Source: a virus
Reading direction: 5' to 3' (one strand)
Virus record (IMG/VR): IMGVR_UViG_3300008339_000372
Location: 1-28,193 of that record
Length of the DNA stretch: 28,193 nucleotides
The notes beneath the pieces are model-generated. The model worked only from the letters and a program-made list of their open reading frames with translations, was not told where the DNA came from and searched no databases. Every line of letters begins with the position of its first letter. Positions within the stretch are counted from its first letter, which is position 1. Below are positions 6,597 through 12,114 of the stretch, piece by piece. The translations under genes were made by a program, and so were the position numbers.

Positions 6597-6745
6597 TCCT
6601 TCACCCCAAGGGCTTTGCATAGATCGTAATAAGCAAGGCCGAACCACAGAAACAACGCAACGCCAATCATGTACGGCAGAATCCATATCGGCGACGTTAC
6701 GATGATCAAGACAGCTGCGACCTTCTTCCAGAAATCGCGGGTCAT
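6593..6745 (-). CDS. small membrane protein, 50 aa
   Basis: I place the start at the ATG at 6745, which overlaps the TGA of the upstream 108-residue gene and has a GAGAGGG-like site. The product MTRDFWKKVAAVLIIVTSPI continues with 'WILPYMIGVALFLWFGLAYY' and ends DLCKALGVKE. Residues 9-43 are almost all hydrophobic and would form one long or two short membrane segments after a basic N-terminus. A membrane-acting phage protein (for example superinfection or holin-like) is conceivable, but no lysis neighbour is present to support a holin. Confidence 0.6.
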   Translation of the reverse strand: MTRDFWKKVAAVLIIVTSPIWILPYMIGVALFLWFGLAYYDLCKALGVKE

Positions 6746-7068
6746 GCTGAAGCCCTCTCTTTCAAACGATCGACACCGCGCTGACCGAACAGTTGTCGCA
6801 CGAGGCCGACGCAATCAGGATCACCGAGAACCTTGGCAGCACCGATCTCTCGGATCAGCTCACCAGCTCGAGCCTTGATGGACTCGACATCGACACCGGG
6901 TCTAGCGAGCTTGGCATCGAGTAGACGTAAACGATTGAGGGGATTTTCGCTAACGGCTGTAGCCCAGTAGTCTGCTGAATTCTTAGCAGCATAGTCACTA
7001 CGATCGTCAGGCTTTTTCTCAGGTTTCTGTGTATATACGCTAGGTGTATACATGAACTCATCACCCAT
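6742..7068 (-). CDS. hypothetical early protein, 108 aa
   Basis: The ATG at 7068 is preceded by AGGAGA at seven to eight bases. The first 45 residues are polar with many Lys, Asp and Tyr (TPSVYTQKPEKKPDDRSDYA). The rest is helical and contains 'NPLNRLRLLDAKLARPGVDV' and then 'SIKARAGELIREIGAAKVLG'. There is no Cys, signal peptide or membrane segment. It is the first gene after the structured gap 7069-7430, so transcription may restart here. No family is recognised. Confidence 0.6.
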   Translation of the reverse strand: MGDEFMYTPSVYTQKPEKKPDDRSDYAAKNSADYWATAVSENPLNRLRLLDAKLARPGVDVESIKARAGELIREIGAAKVLGDPDCVGLVRQLFGQRGVDRLKERASA

Positions 7069-7430
7069 GACTTTCTCCTGTAGTTATTGATTTAGACCCA
7101 GATGACTGATGGTGAACTCTGCACGGAGCGTAGACGGAATTCGCCTAACGCTGGATCGTGCAGAGATTTGATGACTGACGGAGCCACCCTGCTGTCGGCT
7201 ACTTTTCATCGGATTGCTCCGATTGCCATTTGCGCTTCCCGACGACACGCTGCGCACCCACAGGCTGGCCGCCCCGGTGTGGGTTTAAGGATTCTCTGCG
7301 CGTTGTTTCCCCGTCCAGAGATCCCGAGCTTCTTGGCGTGGTGGGGTGGTTGACAGGACTAGAACAGTCCTTCAGACTCCCTATCACGCTAGACCGCAAT
7401 CCAAGCGTACTGCTCACCCTAGGCAGCGTC
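7069..7430. other. structured stretch with no convincing gene
   Basis: This stretch between the 108-residue gene and the mom neighbourhood has no convincing coding content; a minus-strand frame does run across much of it (see 7199-7600). Three perfect hairpins are visible: ATCGGA/TCCGAT at 7208-7223 with a four-base loop; ACCCACA/TGTGGGT at 7256-7284 with a G/C-rich loop; AGGACT/AGTCCT at 7355-7371 with a five-base loop. I tested for tRNA: the third hairpin resembles a T-arm but lacks the canonical loop and a matching acceptor stem. It may be an RNA, a regulatory leader or a DNA site. Confidence 0.4.
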
Positions 7431-7600
7431 AAGCCCCCGCCAACCGGGGGTTTGTCGTTTCTAGCCTCTGTGACGGCCTCACAGATGATCTTGATGATCG
7501 CAGCCACCGTTCTAGCCTTGCGTCGAGATGCCCTAGCAGACGCTCTCCGTTCGCTTAATCGACGCCAGTAATAAGCTCGGTGGTATTCGGTACGACTCAA
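7199..7600 (-). CDS. doubtful reading frame after mom-like gene, up to 133 aa
   Basis: The ATG at 7600 overlaps the stop of the mom-like gene by four bases, as real genes here do. The first 50 residues (MSRTEYHRAYYWRRLSERRA, then basic and Ala/Ile-rich) look like a short basic phage protein. From about residue 50 onward the frame passes through a C/G-rich hairpin and other inverted repeats, and the translation becomes Ser/Pro/Arg-rich without recognisable structure. I think a short gene may begin here and that the rest is untranslated or noise. Confidence 0.3.
   Translation of the reverse strand: MSRTEYHRAYYWRRLSERRASARASRRKARTVAAIIKIICEAVTEARNDKPPVGGGLTLPRVSSTLGLRSSVIGSLKDCSSPVNHPTTPRSSGSLDGETTRRESLNPHRGGQPVGAQRVVGKRKWQSEQSDEK
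7431..7453. terminator. C/G-rich hairpin, possible terminator
   Basis: Five C (7434-7438) and five G (7446-7450) pair around a seven-base loop, and AAG/TTT flanks extend the stem. On the plus strand it is followed by TTTGTCGTTT, a loose T-run; on the minus strand by GCTTGACG. It could stop transcription in either direction, separating mom from the genes downstream, but the T-run is weak. Confidence 0.4.
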
Positions 7601-8265
7601 AACAATTGCCCTTGCGTAGCCGGTGCGTAACCAATTTCATATCGGTTGCTATCGCCTTTTGGGTAAGGCTCTATTGGATATAGCAATTGAGATAACAGTC
7701 TTTTACGATCTTTTTTATCACCGCAGATATAAATATATCGATGTTTACGCGGGCGATCTTCTGCATGAAAATCATCCCCAAATCGCTGCCGCAAATATTC
7801 GGCTGCACTTTCTTGCCCTTTTGCTAAAGCCGAAACACCTCGACTATGCAGACCTTCCATGCCTTTTATCTTCCAATCCTTTCGTTTTGCGGATAAACCC
7901 GTATATAAAAAATTGGTTGCCTGATAAACATACCCAATATGACCTTGGGCGCTATCCGCAAAACTGACAACAATCGTAGGCTTTGGAAGCAATTTAAGGC
8001 TATGAGAAACCAGTAGGCTTGGCCCATTTTTAATAGGTTCGGCAAAAACAAGCCGATTTAATTCCAAGACTATGTTGCCATTTTTCGGGCCAGCGATCCC
8101 TTCGCAGAGATGACGGCTCGGAGGGCTGCCATAAGTCACAACCCCTTTCAGTTGTTGCCCATCGAATAATCCAAATGCATAGGACACGCACGGAATGCGT
8201 TTAGCGTAATGAACGCGCAACAGCCAATCGTGTGTTTCTTCGTTTTTTACAGGCAATACACGCAT
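7597..8265 (-). CDS. Mom-like DNA adenine modification protein (GNAT-type)
   Basis: I assign this 222-residue protein to the family of phage Mu Mom, which modifies adenines to a carbamoylmethyl-type base and protects DNA from restriction. Supporting features are 'HYAKRIPCVSYAFGLFDG' (19-36), 'GVVTYGSPPS' (41-50), 'LELNRLVFAEPIKNGPSLLV' (67-86), and 'SFADSAQGHIGYVYQATNFL' with YTG (101-123); the last is the strongest family mark. Length is close to Mu Mom (about 240). The gene is much richer in A/T than its surroundings (7681-7740 is about 30% G+C), which suggests acquisition by transfer. It follows the regulator gene by two bases. No com-like activator is adjacent. Substrate specificity and the exact base are unknown. 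Confidence 0.78.
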   Translation of the reverse strand: MRVLPVKNEETHDWLLRVHYAKRIPCVSYAFGLFDGQQLKGVVTYGSPPSRHLCEGIAGPKNGNIVLELNRLVFAEPIKNGPSLLVSHSLKLLPKPTIVVSFADSAQGHIGYVYQATNFLYTGLSAKRKDWKIKGMEGLHSRGVSALAKGQESAAEYLRQRFGDDFHAEDRPRKHRYIYICGDKKDRKRLLSQLLYPIEPYPKGDSNRYEIGYAPATQGQLF

Positions 8266-8267
8266 CG

Positions 8268-8498
8268 TCAGCCTTTCTCAGCCCATCGACGGGCAGCCTC
8301 GACTTGGAGCTGCTTCCTGCGTATGCGAGCGTCTACGGGCTTAGGCGCAGCCACAAGGCCAAGCTGTAGCCGCATGACTTGCTTCTCAGGCAATACGCCT
8401 TTGCGTACCCATCGTGATACCGCTGGCTGCGAGACGCCGAACGCTCGAGCCAGATCCGCTTTGCTACCGAACGTAGCGAGTGCATCGTTGATGTCCAT
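8268..8498 (-). CDS. Cro/YdaS-like helix-turn-helix regulator, 76 aa
   Basis: This 76-residue protein has a clear helix-turn-helix at residues 9-32: FGSKADLARAFGVSQPAVSR followed by WVRKGVLP, like Cro, YdaS and other small phage repressors. A basic C-terminal helix (RIRRKQLQVEAARRWAEKG) follows. It is divergently oriented to the early operon and has no purine-rich site upstream of the ATG; a -10-like TAACAT ends seven bases from the start, so the mRNA may be leaderless. Operator-like repeats in and around its promoter suggest autoregulation. Whether it acts as Cro or as the main repressor is open. Confidence 0.82.
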   Translation of the reverse strand: MDINDALATFGSKADLARAFGVSQPAVSRWVRKGVLPEKQVMRLQLGLVAAPKPVDARIRRKQLQVEAARRWAEKG

Positions 8499-8504
8499 CT
8501 GTGT

Positions 8505-8533
8505 ATGTTAACCACAGTTACTTGGAATTGATA
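8505..8533 (-). promoter_or_regulatory. putative promoter and operator O1 of the regulator gene
   Basis: Reading leftward, a weak -35 TATCAA (8533-8528), a 17-base spacer and -10 TAACAT (8510-8505) lie just before the regulator ATG at 8498. Positions 8508-8520 contain the operator-like sequence TTAAC CACA GTTA, covering part of the -10 and spacer. The poor -35 would fit activation or tight control. Confidence 0.5.
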
Positions 8534-8583
8534 CACCGACAGAATGCATAGCAACGGAGGCAGGTATTTTCTGTGGAGGGGTG

Positions 8584-8611
8584 TTGACTATTACTTAACC
8601 TGTGTTAACGT
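8584..8611 (+). promoter_or_regulatory. putative early promoter with operator O2
   Basis: TTGACT (8584-8589) and TAACGT (8606-8611) are spaced by 16 bases. Between and over the -10 lies a perfect inverted repeat TTAAC CTGT GTTAA (8595-8608), and TGTGT/ACACA (8601-8616) adds a second dyad. The gene at 8655 is about 35 bases downstream of the expected start of transcription. It would drive the rightward early operon and be shut by binding of the adjacent regulator. Confidence 0.6.
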
Positions 8612-8654
8612 ACACACATGGGCGGCACGGTGCAGCCCGAACAGGAGATACACA

Positions 8655-8912
8655 ATGAGCAGCTTAAAGATTGGTTCCCTTGTCAAGAGCCTTGATTTCC
8701 ACAGCAACCGCGATTGTTACTACATCGGGATCGTCAAAAGCATTAACGCTGACGAAGGCACGTTTACCGCCGAAACCGTTGCGCGATATTGGGAAGGCGC
8801 CCCGCTCAAAATCGAATTGCCGGTCAACTTTACGGCACCAATGGAAGGCAACCACTTTTTTGATGATCCGTCACGCCCTCGCGTAATCAACCTTGACGAG
8901 GTGGCGGCATAA
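8655..8912 (+). CDS. first early-operon protein, 85 aa
   Basis: The start at 8655 follows AGGAG (8643-8647) at seven bases; longer upstream readings would cross the promoter. The 85 residues read MSSLKIGSLVKSLDFHSNRD, then 'CYYIGIVKSINADEGTFTAE' and a C-terminal 'NFTAPMEGNHFFDDPSRP'. It looks like a small beta-barrel, SH3-like protein (KIGSLVKSLDF...YYIGIVKSI), a fold used by several phage proteins, but no function is known. It is followed by its own intergenic promoter, so it may be expressed separately from the genes downstream. Confidence 0.7.
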   Translation: MSSLKIGSLVKSLDFHSNRDCYYIGIVKSINADEGTFTAETVARYWEGAPLKIELPVNFTAPMEGNHFFDDPSRPRVINLDEVAA

Positions 8913-8930
8913 GCCGCCCCTCTCGGGCTG

Positions 8931-8958
8931 TTGACTTTCTCTTAACCGACGTTACGAT
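8931..8958 (+). promoter_or_regulatory. putative second early promoter with operator O3
   Basis: TTGACT (8931-8936), 16 bases, then TACGAT (8953-8958). The spacer carries TTAAC CGAC GTTA (8942-8954), the same operator pattern as upstream. The whole block closely repeats the first early promoter, including the CTTAACC segment and the following GCACATA/ACACAT. Confidence 0.55.
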
Positions 8959-8985
8959 AAGCACATAACAACACAGGAGACGATT

Positions 8986-9306
8986 ATGGGTACACAAGCT
9001 TTCTGCTCCAGCTGCAACAGCCTTGAGCCGGCCTTTGAGTGCATCGGCATCAATCACTACGGTGACGAGGAGTTCGGCTGGTTTTGCGAATCCTGCGAAT
9101 CGCAGCATGAGACTTGCCATTGCGGCAACCCGGCTCACGAATTCCAATGCATCGACTGCGACCTCAAACTCATCCTCAAGACCGAAGGCGAACTCGAGTC
9201 TTGGATCGAATGGCTGGAAGCCAATGACGATCCCAAGAGCCATGAGGTGCGTTACGCCACATTCCTCGTCAAAGCCGCTCAAGCCAAACTCGCGGAGGCC
9301 GCATGA
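8986..9306 (+). CDS. Cys-rich zinc-binding-like protein, 106 aa
   Basis: The N-terminal 60 residues carry four Cys pairs or clusters: FCSSC (7-11), WFCESCES (32-39), CHCGNP (44-49) and CIDC (55-58), with intervening His, typical of a multi-zinc domain. The C-terminal 45 residues form an acidic/helical segment (EGELESWIEWLEANDDPKSH). AGGAGA lies seven bases before the ATG. It is the first gene after the second promoter. Similar zinc proteins in phages act as regulators or inhibitors of host enzymes, but no target is known. Confidence 0.68.
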   Translation: MGTQAFCSSCNSLEPAFECIGINHYGDEEFGWFCESCESQHETCHCGNPAHEFQCIDCDLKLILKTEGELESWIEWLEANDDPKSHEVRYATFLVKAAQAKLAEAA

Positions 9307-9491
9307 ACACCGACACCAATGCTCGCGCTTATCAGAACGAGCTCGACAACATTGCCAAGGATCTCGCCGATCTCGTCGACAATATGTCGCTCGACCCGCT
9401 CATCAAACACGCCATTCAGTACGCCTATGCCCTCGGCAAGGCTGACGGCTACGTTGCCGGTGTGCAGGCTGTGACGGGAGACCAGCGATGA
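9303..9491 (+). CDS. hypothetical early protein, 62 aa
   Basis: The ATG overlaps the TGA of the Cys-rich gene by four bases and follows GGAGG. The product is acidic and helical (ARAYQNELDNIAKDLADLVD, about 7-26), with a Gly/Ala-rich end 'YALGKADGYVAGVQAVTG'. No domain is recognised. It couples to the following membrane peptide gene by an ATGA overlap. Confidence 0.6.
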   Translation: MNTDTNARAYQNELDNIAKDLADLVDNMSLDPLIKHAIQYAYALGKADGYVAGVQAVTGDQR

Positions 9492-9607
9492 AGTCTCCTT
9501 GGCCGCAGTTCATCGGGCTCATCGTTCTATTTCTACTGGCTGCCGCGCTTGACCCGTGCGGCGACCGCGGATGCTCACGACAGGAGACTATCAATGCCCA
9601 TCGATAA
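9488..9607 (+). CDS. tiny membrane or secreted peptide, 39 aa
   Basis: A 39-residue gene starts at the ATG at 9488, overlapping the previous TGA, and ends inside the first codons of the next gene. It reads MKSPWPQFIGLIVLFLLAAA followed by LDPCGDRGCSRQETINAHR. The first 20 residues form a hydrophobic membrane segment or signal; two Cys (at about 24 and 29) could form a disulphide or lipid anchor. It resembles lipoprotein-like or small inner-membrane peptides of phages. Its small size makes it easy to miss. Confidence 0.5.
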   Translation: MKSPWPQFIGLIVLFLLAAALDPCGDRGCSRQETINAHR

Positions 9608-9770
9608 CGCCCCTTGGGGCAACGACGATCAGAGCTGGTGGCACCAGCAGGAGATGGAGGCGCAGGAGCGTGACGAGCAGGAGCGCATCGCTGCCTGCGA
9701 CCGGGCGCTTGCCGAGCTAAACGCAATAATCGAAACCGAACTAGACAAGATCTACAGGAGCCTGCCGTGA
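9594..9770 (+). CDS. acidic Trp/Gln-rich protein, 58 aa
   Basis: The ATG at 9594 has AGGAG (9582-9586) upstream; an earlier start would run through the neighbour's frame. The protein begins MPIDNAPWGNDDQSWWHQQE and continues as a strongly acidic helix (EMEAQERDEQERIAACDRAL, then 'ELNAIIETELDKIY'). It resembles small phage proteins located before Sak-type annealing genes. Its C-terminus overlaps the annealing protein start. Function unknown. Confidence 0.55.
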   Translation: MPIDNAPWGNDDQSWWHQQEMEAQERDEQERIAACDRALAELNAIIETELDKIYRSLP

Positions 9771-10285
9771 GCGAATTACTCAAGATCAACGTCAACGACC
9801 ACGTTGAAAAGAAGAACGGTCTCTCGTACCTGTCGTGGGCATGGGCTTGGGCAGAGGTGCTCAAGATCGACCCGACCGCTCGATACACGGTTCACGAGTA
9901 CGACGGGCTGCCGCTGGTCTATCTGAAAGACAATAGCGCGATGGTCAAGGTATCGGTCGAGATCAAGGGTGACATCAAGACCTGTCTGCTGCCGGTGCTC
10001 GACCACCGCAACAAGCCGATCGAGAACCCGAACAGCTTTGCGGTGAACACCTCAATCATGCGTTGCCTTGCCAAGTGCATCGCGTTACATGGGCTCGGTC
10101 TATACATCTACGCTGGCGAGGATCTGCCGGAAGCAGAGAAAGACGAGATGGAGACCAAGCTCGATGCCCTCCTCGCTGACTGCAACACGCTAGAGGAGCT
10201 GACTACGCTGTACCAAACCCTGCCGTTAGATTTTGCCAAGAATCACGCTGCCAAGTTTTCGGCTAGAAAGAAGGAGCTTGCCTAA
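9767..10285 (+). CDS. ssDNA annealing protein of the Sak3/DUF1071 type
   Basis: This family pairs complementary single strands, working with a phage exonuclease in recombination. The 172-residue protein starts at a GTG with CAGGAG seven bases upstream. Signatures are 'NGLSYLSWAWAWAEVLKIDP' (about 18-37), 'VHEYDGLPLVYLKDNSAMVK' (about 43-62), 'NSFAVNTSIMRCLAKCIALH' (about 88-107) and 'GLGLYIYAGEDLPE'. These match DUF1071 (an ERF/Sak-type annealing family). It lies three genes upstream of the NinB-type gene and one before the YqaJ gene with only one small protein between, a classic single-strand-annealing module. No ATPase motif is present, as expected. Confidence 0.85.
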   Translation: MSELLKINVNDHVEKKNGLSYLSWAWAWAEVLKIDPTARYTVHEYDGLPLVYLKDNSAMVKVSVEIKGDIKTCLLPVLDHRNKPIENPNSFAVNTSIMRCLAKCIALHGLGLYIYAGEDLPEAEKDEMETKLDALLADCNTLEELTTLYQTLPLDFAKNHAAKFSARKKELA

Positions 10286-10827
10286 TGCTCTACACCCACG
10301 CAGGGGCGCTGCCAGCGCACCAATACGTTTGGGTGGAGCCCAACGCCCTCGGCCAGCACGACTGGTTGCAGGGCGTCTGGTTCGGTCTGACTTGCTACCC
10401 GGGCCGCGCCTTCGGCTGCCATGTGATGCTCGAGTGCGGAGCGGTTTACCGTAACGTGCCGTTGCATCAAGTTGCACACCGTAACACCGCAGCACCGTGG
10501 ACTGCCGCCGACGCTCAAACATGGGACGCCTACGGCTACGAGTTCAGCATGATCGAGTACCCGTACCTCGCCAGCATGAACGGTAAAGCCCGGTGCAAGA
10601 GTGGCGAATATCAGGGACACTACTTGTTTACTTTGGTGCCGATCGGTGATGCGTTTAGCGCCACACCGACGCAATCCAAAGAGTTCTATTTCATGCAGCT
10701 CACCAACGGGCGATACACCGCCCAGCCCACGAATCATGTCCTGCTCGAGGATCGCTCGTTCACGGACACCCTTACATGGCCGACGTTTCTGCGCCGGCAA
10801 ACCGATTGGCATTCAGCGGAGGAATGA
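10285..10827 (+). CDS. conserved-looking phage protein inside recombination operon, 180 aa
   Basis: Start ATG overlaps the TAA of the annealing gene by one base and follows AAGGAG. The protein has many aromatic and polar segments: GCHVMLECGAVYRNVPLHQV (48-67), 'WDAYGYEFSMIEYPYLASMN' (79-98), 'HYLFTLVPIGDAFSATPTQS' (110-129) and 'SKEFYFMQLTNGRYTAQPT'. I recall related hypothetical proteins in recombination or replication clusters of many phages. No named domain or catalytic motif is seen. It is acidic to neutral with no membrane segment. A structural or regulatory partner of the exonuclease is conceivable. Confidence 0.6.
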   Translation: MLYTHAGALPAHQYVWVEPNALGQHDWLQGVWFGLTCYPGRAFGCHVMLECGAVYRNVPLHQVAHRNTAAPWTAADAQTWDAYGYEFSMIEYPYLASMNGKARCKSGEYQGHYLFTLVPIGDAFSATPTQSKEFYFMQLTNGRYTAQPTNHVLLEDRSFTDTLTWPTFLRRQTDWHSAEE

Positions 10828-11426
10828 TGGAACAACGATCACCAGAATGGTACTCGGCGCGCCTCGGTCTCGTGACCGGGAGTGCTATCTCCAACGTCCT
10901 GATGGATAGCACCAAGGCCGGATACCGAAACTACATGGCGCAGCTCATCTGCGAGCGCCTCACCGGGGAGCCTACGGAGACCTACGTCAGCCCTGCGATG
11001 CAGCACGGCATCGACACAGAGGATGAAGCGCGCGCCGCTTATATGGCTCGTAATGCGGTCATCGTCGATCAGACGGGATTCGTCCGGCACCCGAAGCTGG
11101 AGGCAGGCTGCTCACCAGATGGGCTCGTCAATGAGGATGGTTTGATCGAGATCAAATGCGTACAGCCGGCGACCGCCTTGGACTTGCTCGAGTCGAAGAA
11201 AGTTCCGACCGACCACTACAACCAGATCCAATGGCAGCTCGCCGTCACCGGGCGAGACTGGTGCGATTACGTCGTGTACCAGCCGAAGCTGCCGGAGCGC
11301 CTGCGCCTCAACGTGATCCGCGTGACGCGCAATCAAGCCGACATTCTGAACATGACCGAGAAGGTCGAGAAGTTCCTTGAAGAAGTTCGACGCAAAACCA
11401 AAGCCCTAAAGGAGATGACCCTGTGA
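10827..11426 (+). CDS. YqaJ/lambda-exonuclease-type recombinase nuclease
   Basis: This enzyme type resects double-strand ends 5' to 3' to supply single strands for annealing. I use the second of two adjacent ATGs (10824 and 10827); the first is one base from the GGAGG site. Core marks are 'EQRSPEWYSARLGLVTGSAI' (2-21), 'QHGIDTEDEARAAY' (about 55-68), 'GCSPDGLVNEDGLIEIKCVQ' (about 92-111, containing the D-EIK nuclease motif) and 'DHYNQIQWQLAVTG' (about 129-142). The 199-residue length is typical. It overlaps the upstream gene at the ATGATG junction and the SSB-tip gene by a GTGA. Confidence 0.88.
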   Translation: MEQRSPEWYSARLGLVTGSAISNVLMDSTKAGYRNYMAQLICERLTGEPTETYVSPAMQHGIDTEDEARAAYMARNAVIVDQTGFVRHPKLEAGCSPDGLVNEDGLIEIKCVQPATALDLLESKKVPTDHYNQIQWQLAVTGRDWCDYVVYQPKLPERLRLNVIRVTRNQADILNMTEKVEKFLEEVRRKTKALKEMTL

Positions 11427-11704
11427 AACAGTACGACAACACCAATCGTGGTTTGCTAGCCAAGAACGATCGCAAGCAGAGCGAGAACCAGCCGGACTAC
11501 ACCGGCAGCATCAACATCAACGGCGTCGAGTATTGGCTCAACGGCTGGCTCAAGACAGGGCAGAACGGCAGGCTGGCAGGCCAGAAATTCTTTTCGCTAT
11601 CCGTCAAACCGAAGGATGGTCTCGCTGAACCGCGGCAAGCACCAAAGCAGCAGCAAGTCGTCGAGACGTTCAGCGACGATGACATCGCGGATATCCCGTT
11701 TTGA
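11423..11704 (+). CDS. small ssDNA-associated protein with SSB-like acidic C-terminal tip, 93 aa
   Basis: This 93-residue GTG-started protein has MKQYDNTNRGLLAKNDRKQS (1-20), then 'GSININGVEYWLNGWLKTGQ' (28-47) and 'FFSLSVKPKDG', a layout widespread in phages and related in style to DUF736-type proteins. After a Gln-rich linker it ends FSDDDIADIPF. This matches the acidic tip of bacterial SSB proteins (D-D-D-I-P-F), the docking peptide for recombination and repair enzymes. Placement between a YqaJ exonuclease and NinB supports a DNA-recombination role. The link to SSB is by tip and context; the body is not an OB fold that I can recognise. Confidence 0.65.
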   Translation: MKQYDNTNRGLLAKNDRKQSENQPDYTGSININGVEYWLNGWLKTGQNGRLAGQKFFSLSVKPKDGLAEPRQAPKQQQVVETFSDDDIADIPF

Positions 11705-12114
11705 AACGAGTATTCCCTCGCGGCACCCAACCAGACCAGATCGCTTCGGCGGTCTCGGTCTTGGTGCGAGGGCTTGACCCTGCCATCTCGTGGCAAGTCA
11801 CTATCGAGGCATTCAAGCCGAAACGATCCGACAGGCAGAACTCATTCCTATGGGGCGTGATATATCCCAGCATCCTTGAAGGAGGCGGTGAGATGCTGCG
11901 AGGTTGGACAGCAGACGATCTGCACGAATACTTCCTGATCGAAGCATTCGGCTCGGAGATCATCGAGGGCTTTGGCCGCAAGCGACACAAACCGATCCGC
12001 AGATCCAGCAAGCTCACCAAGCAGGAGTTCAGCGACTACCTTGCCATCATTGAGGCCAAGTGCGCGGAGCTCGGCATTCACATACCAGAACCCGACTACG
12101 GAGAACACAAGTGA
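11701..12114 (+). CDS. ninB: NinB/Orf-type recombination protein
   Basis: The start is a TTG overlapping the previous TGA. NinB-type proteins bind single strands and assist annealing proteins by displacing SSB. Family-like regions are 'KPKRSDRQNSFLWGVIYPSI' (about 40-59), 'GWTADDLHEYFLIEAFGSEI' (about 69-88) and 'HKPIRRSSKLTKQEFSDYLA' (about 97-116) ending in 'GIHIPEPDYGE', similar to lambda NinB. Length 137 is slightly below lambda's (about 146). It sits beside a protein with an SSB-type tip, which makes a NinB assignment more likely. Confidence 0.75.
   Translation: MKRVFPRGTQPDQIASAVSVLVRGLDPAISWQVTIEAFKPKRSDRQNSFLWGVIYPSILEGGGEMLRGWTADDLHEYFLIEAFGSEIIEGFGRKRHKPIRRSSKLTKQEFSDYLAIIEAKCAELGIHIPEPDYGEHK

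Noticed and set aside
5118-7096. Short repeat CTAAATCAATAAC before two minus-strand genes (5121-5133 and 7083-7096) and a similar copy at 5620-5633
   Set aside because: One copy includes a stop codon and one is coding (NLNQQL); three weak matches of 12-13 bases are not enough for a regulatory claim.
7340-7380. T-arm-like hairpin suggesting a tRNA
   Set aside because: The loop is not TTCRANY-type and no acceptor, D or anticodon arms of correct size fit around it.
8544-8654. N-terminal extension of the first early gene from an ATG at 8544
   Set aside because: It would translate across the promoter and operator; the ATG at 8655 has a well-placed AGGAG.
10776-10826. Longer start for the YqaJ-type nuclease at 10776
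   Set aside because: It overlaps the upstream gene by 52 bases and adds residues not typical of the family; the later ATGs lie behind GGAGG.
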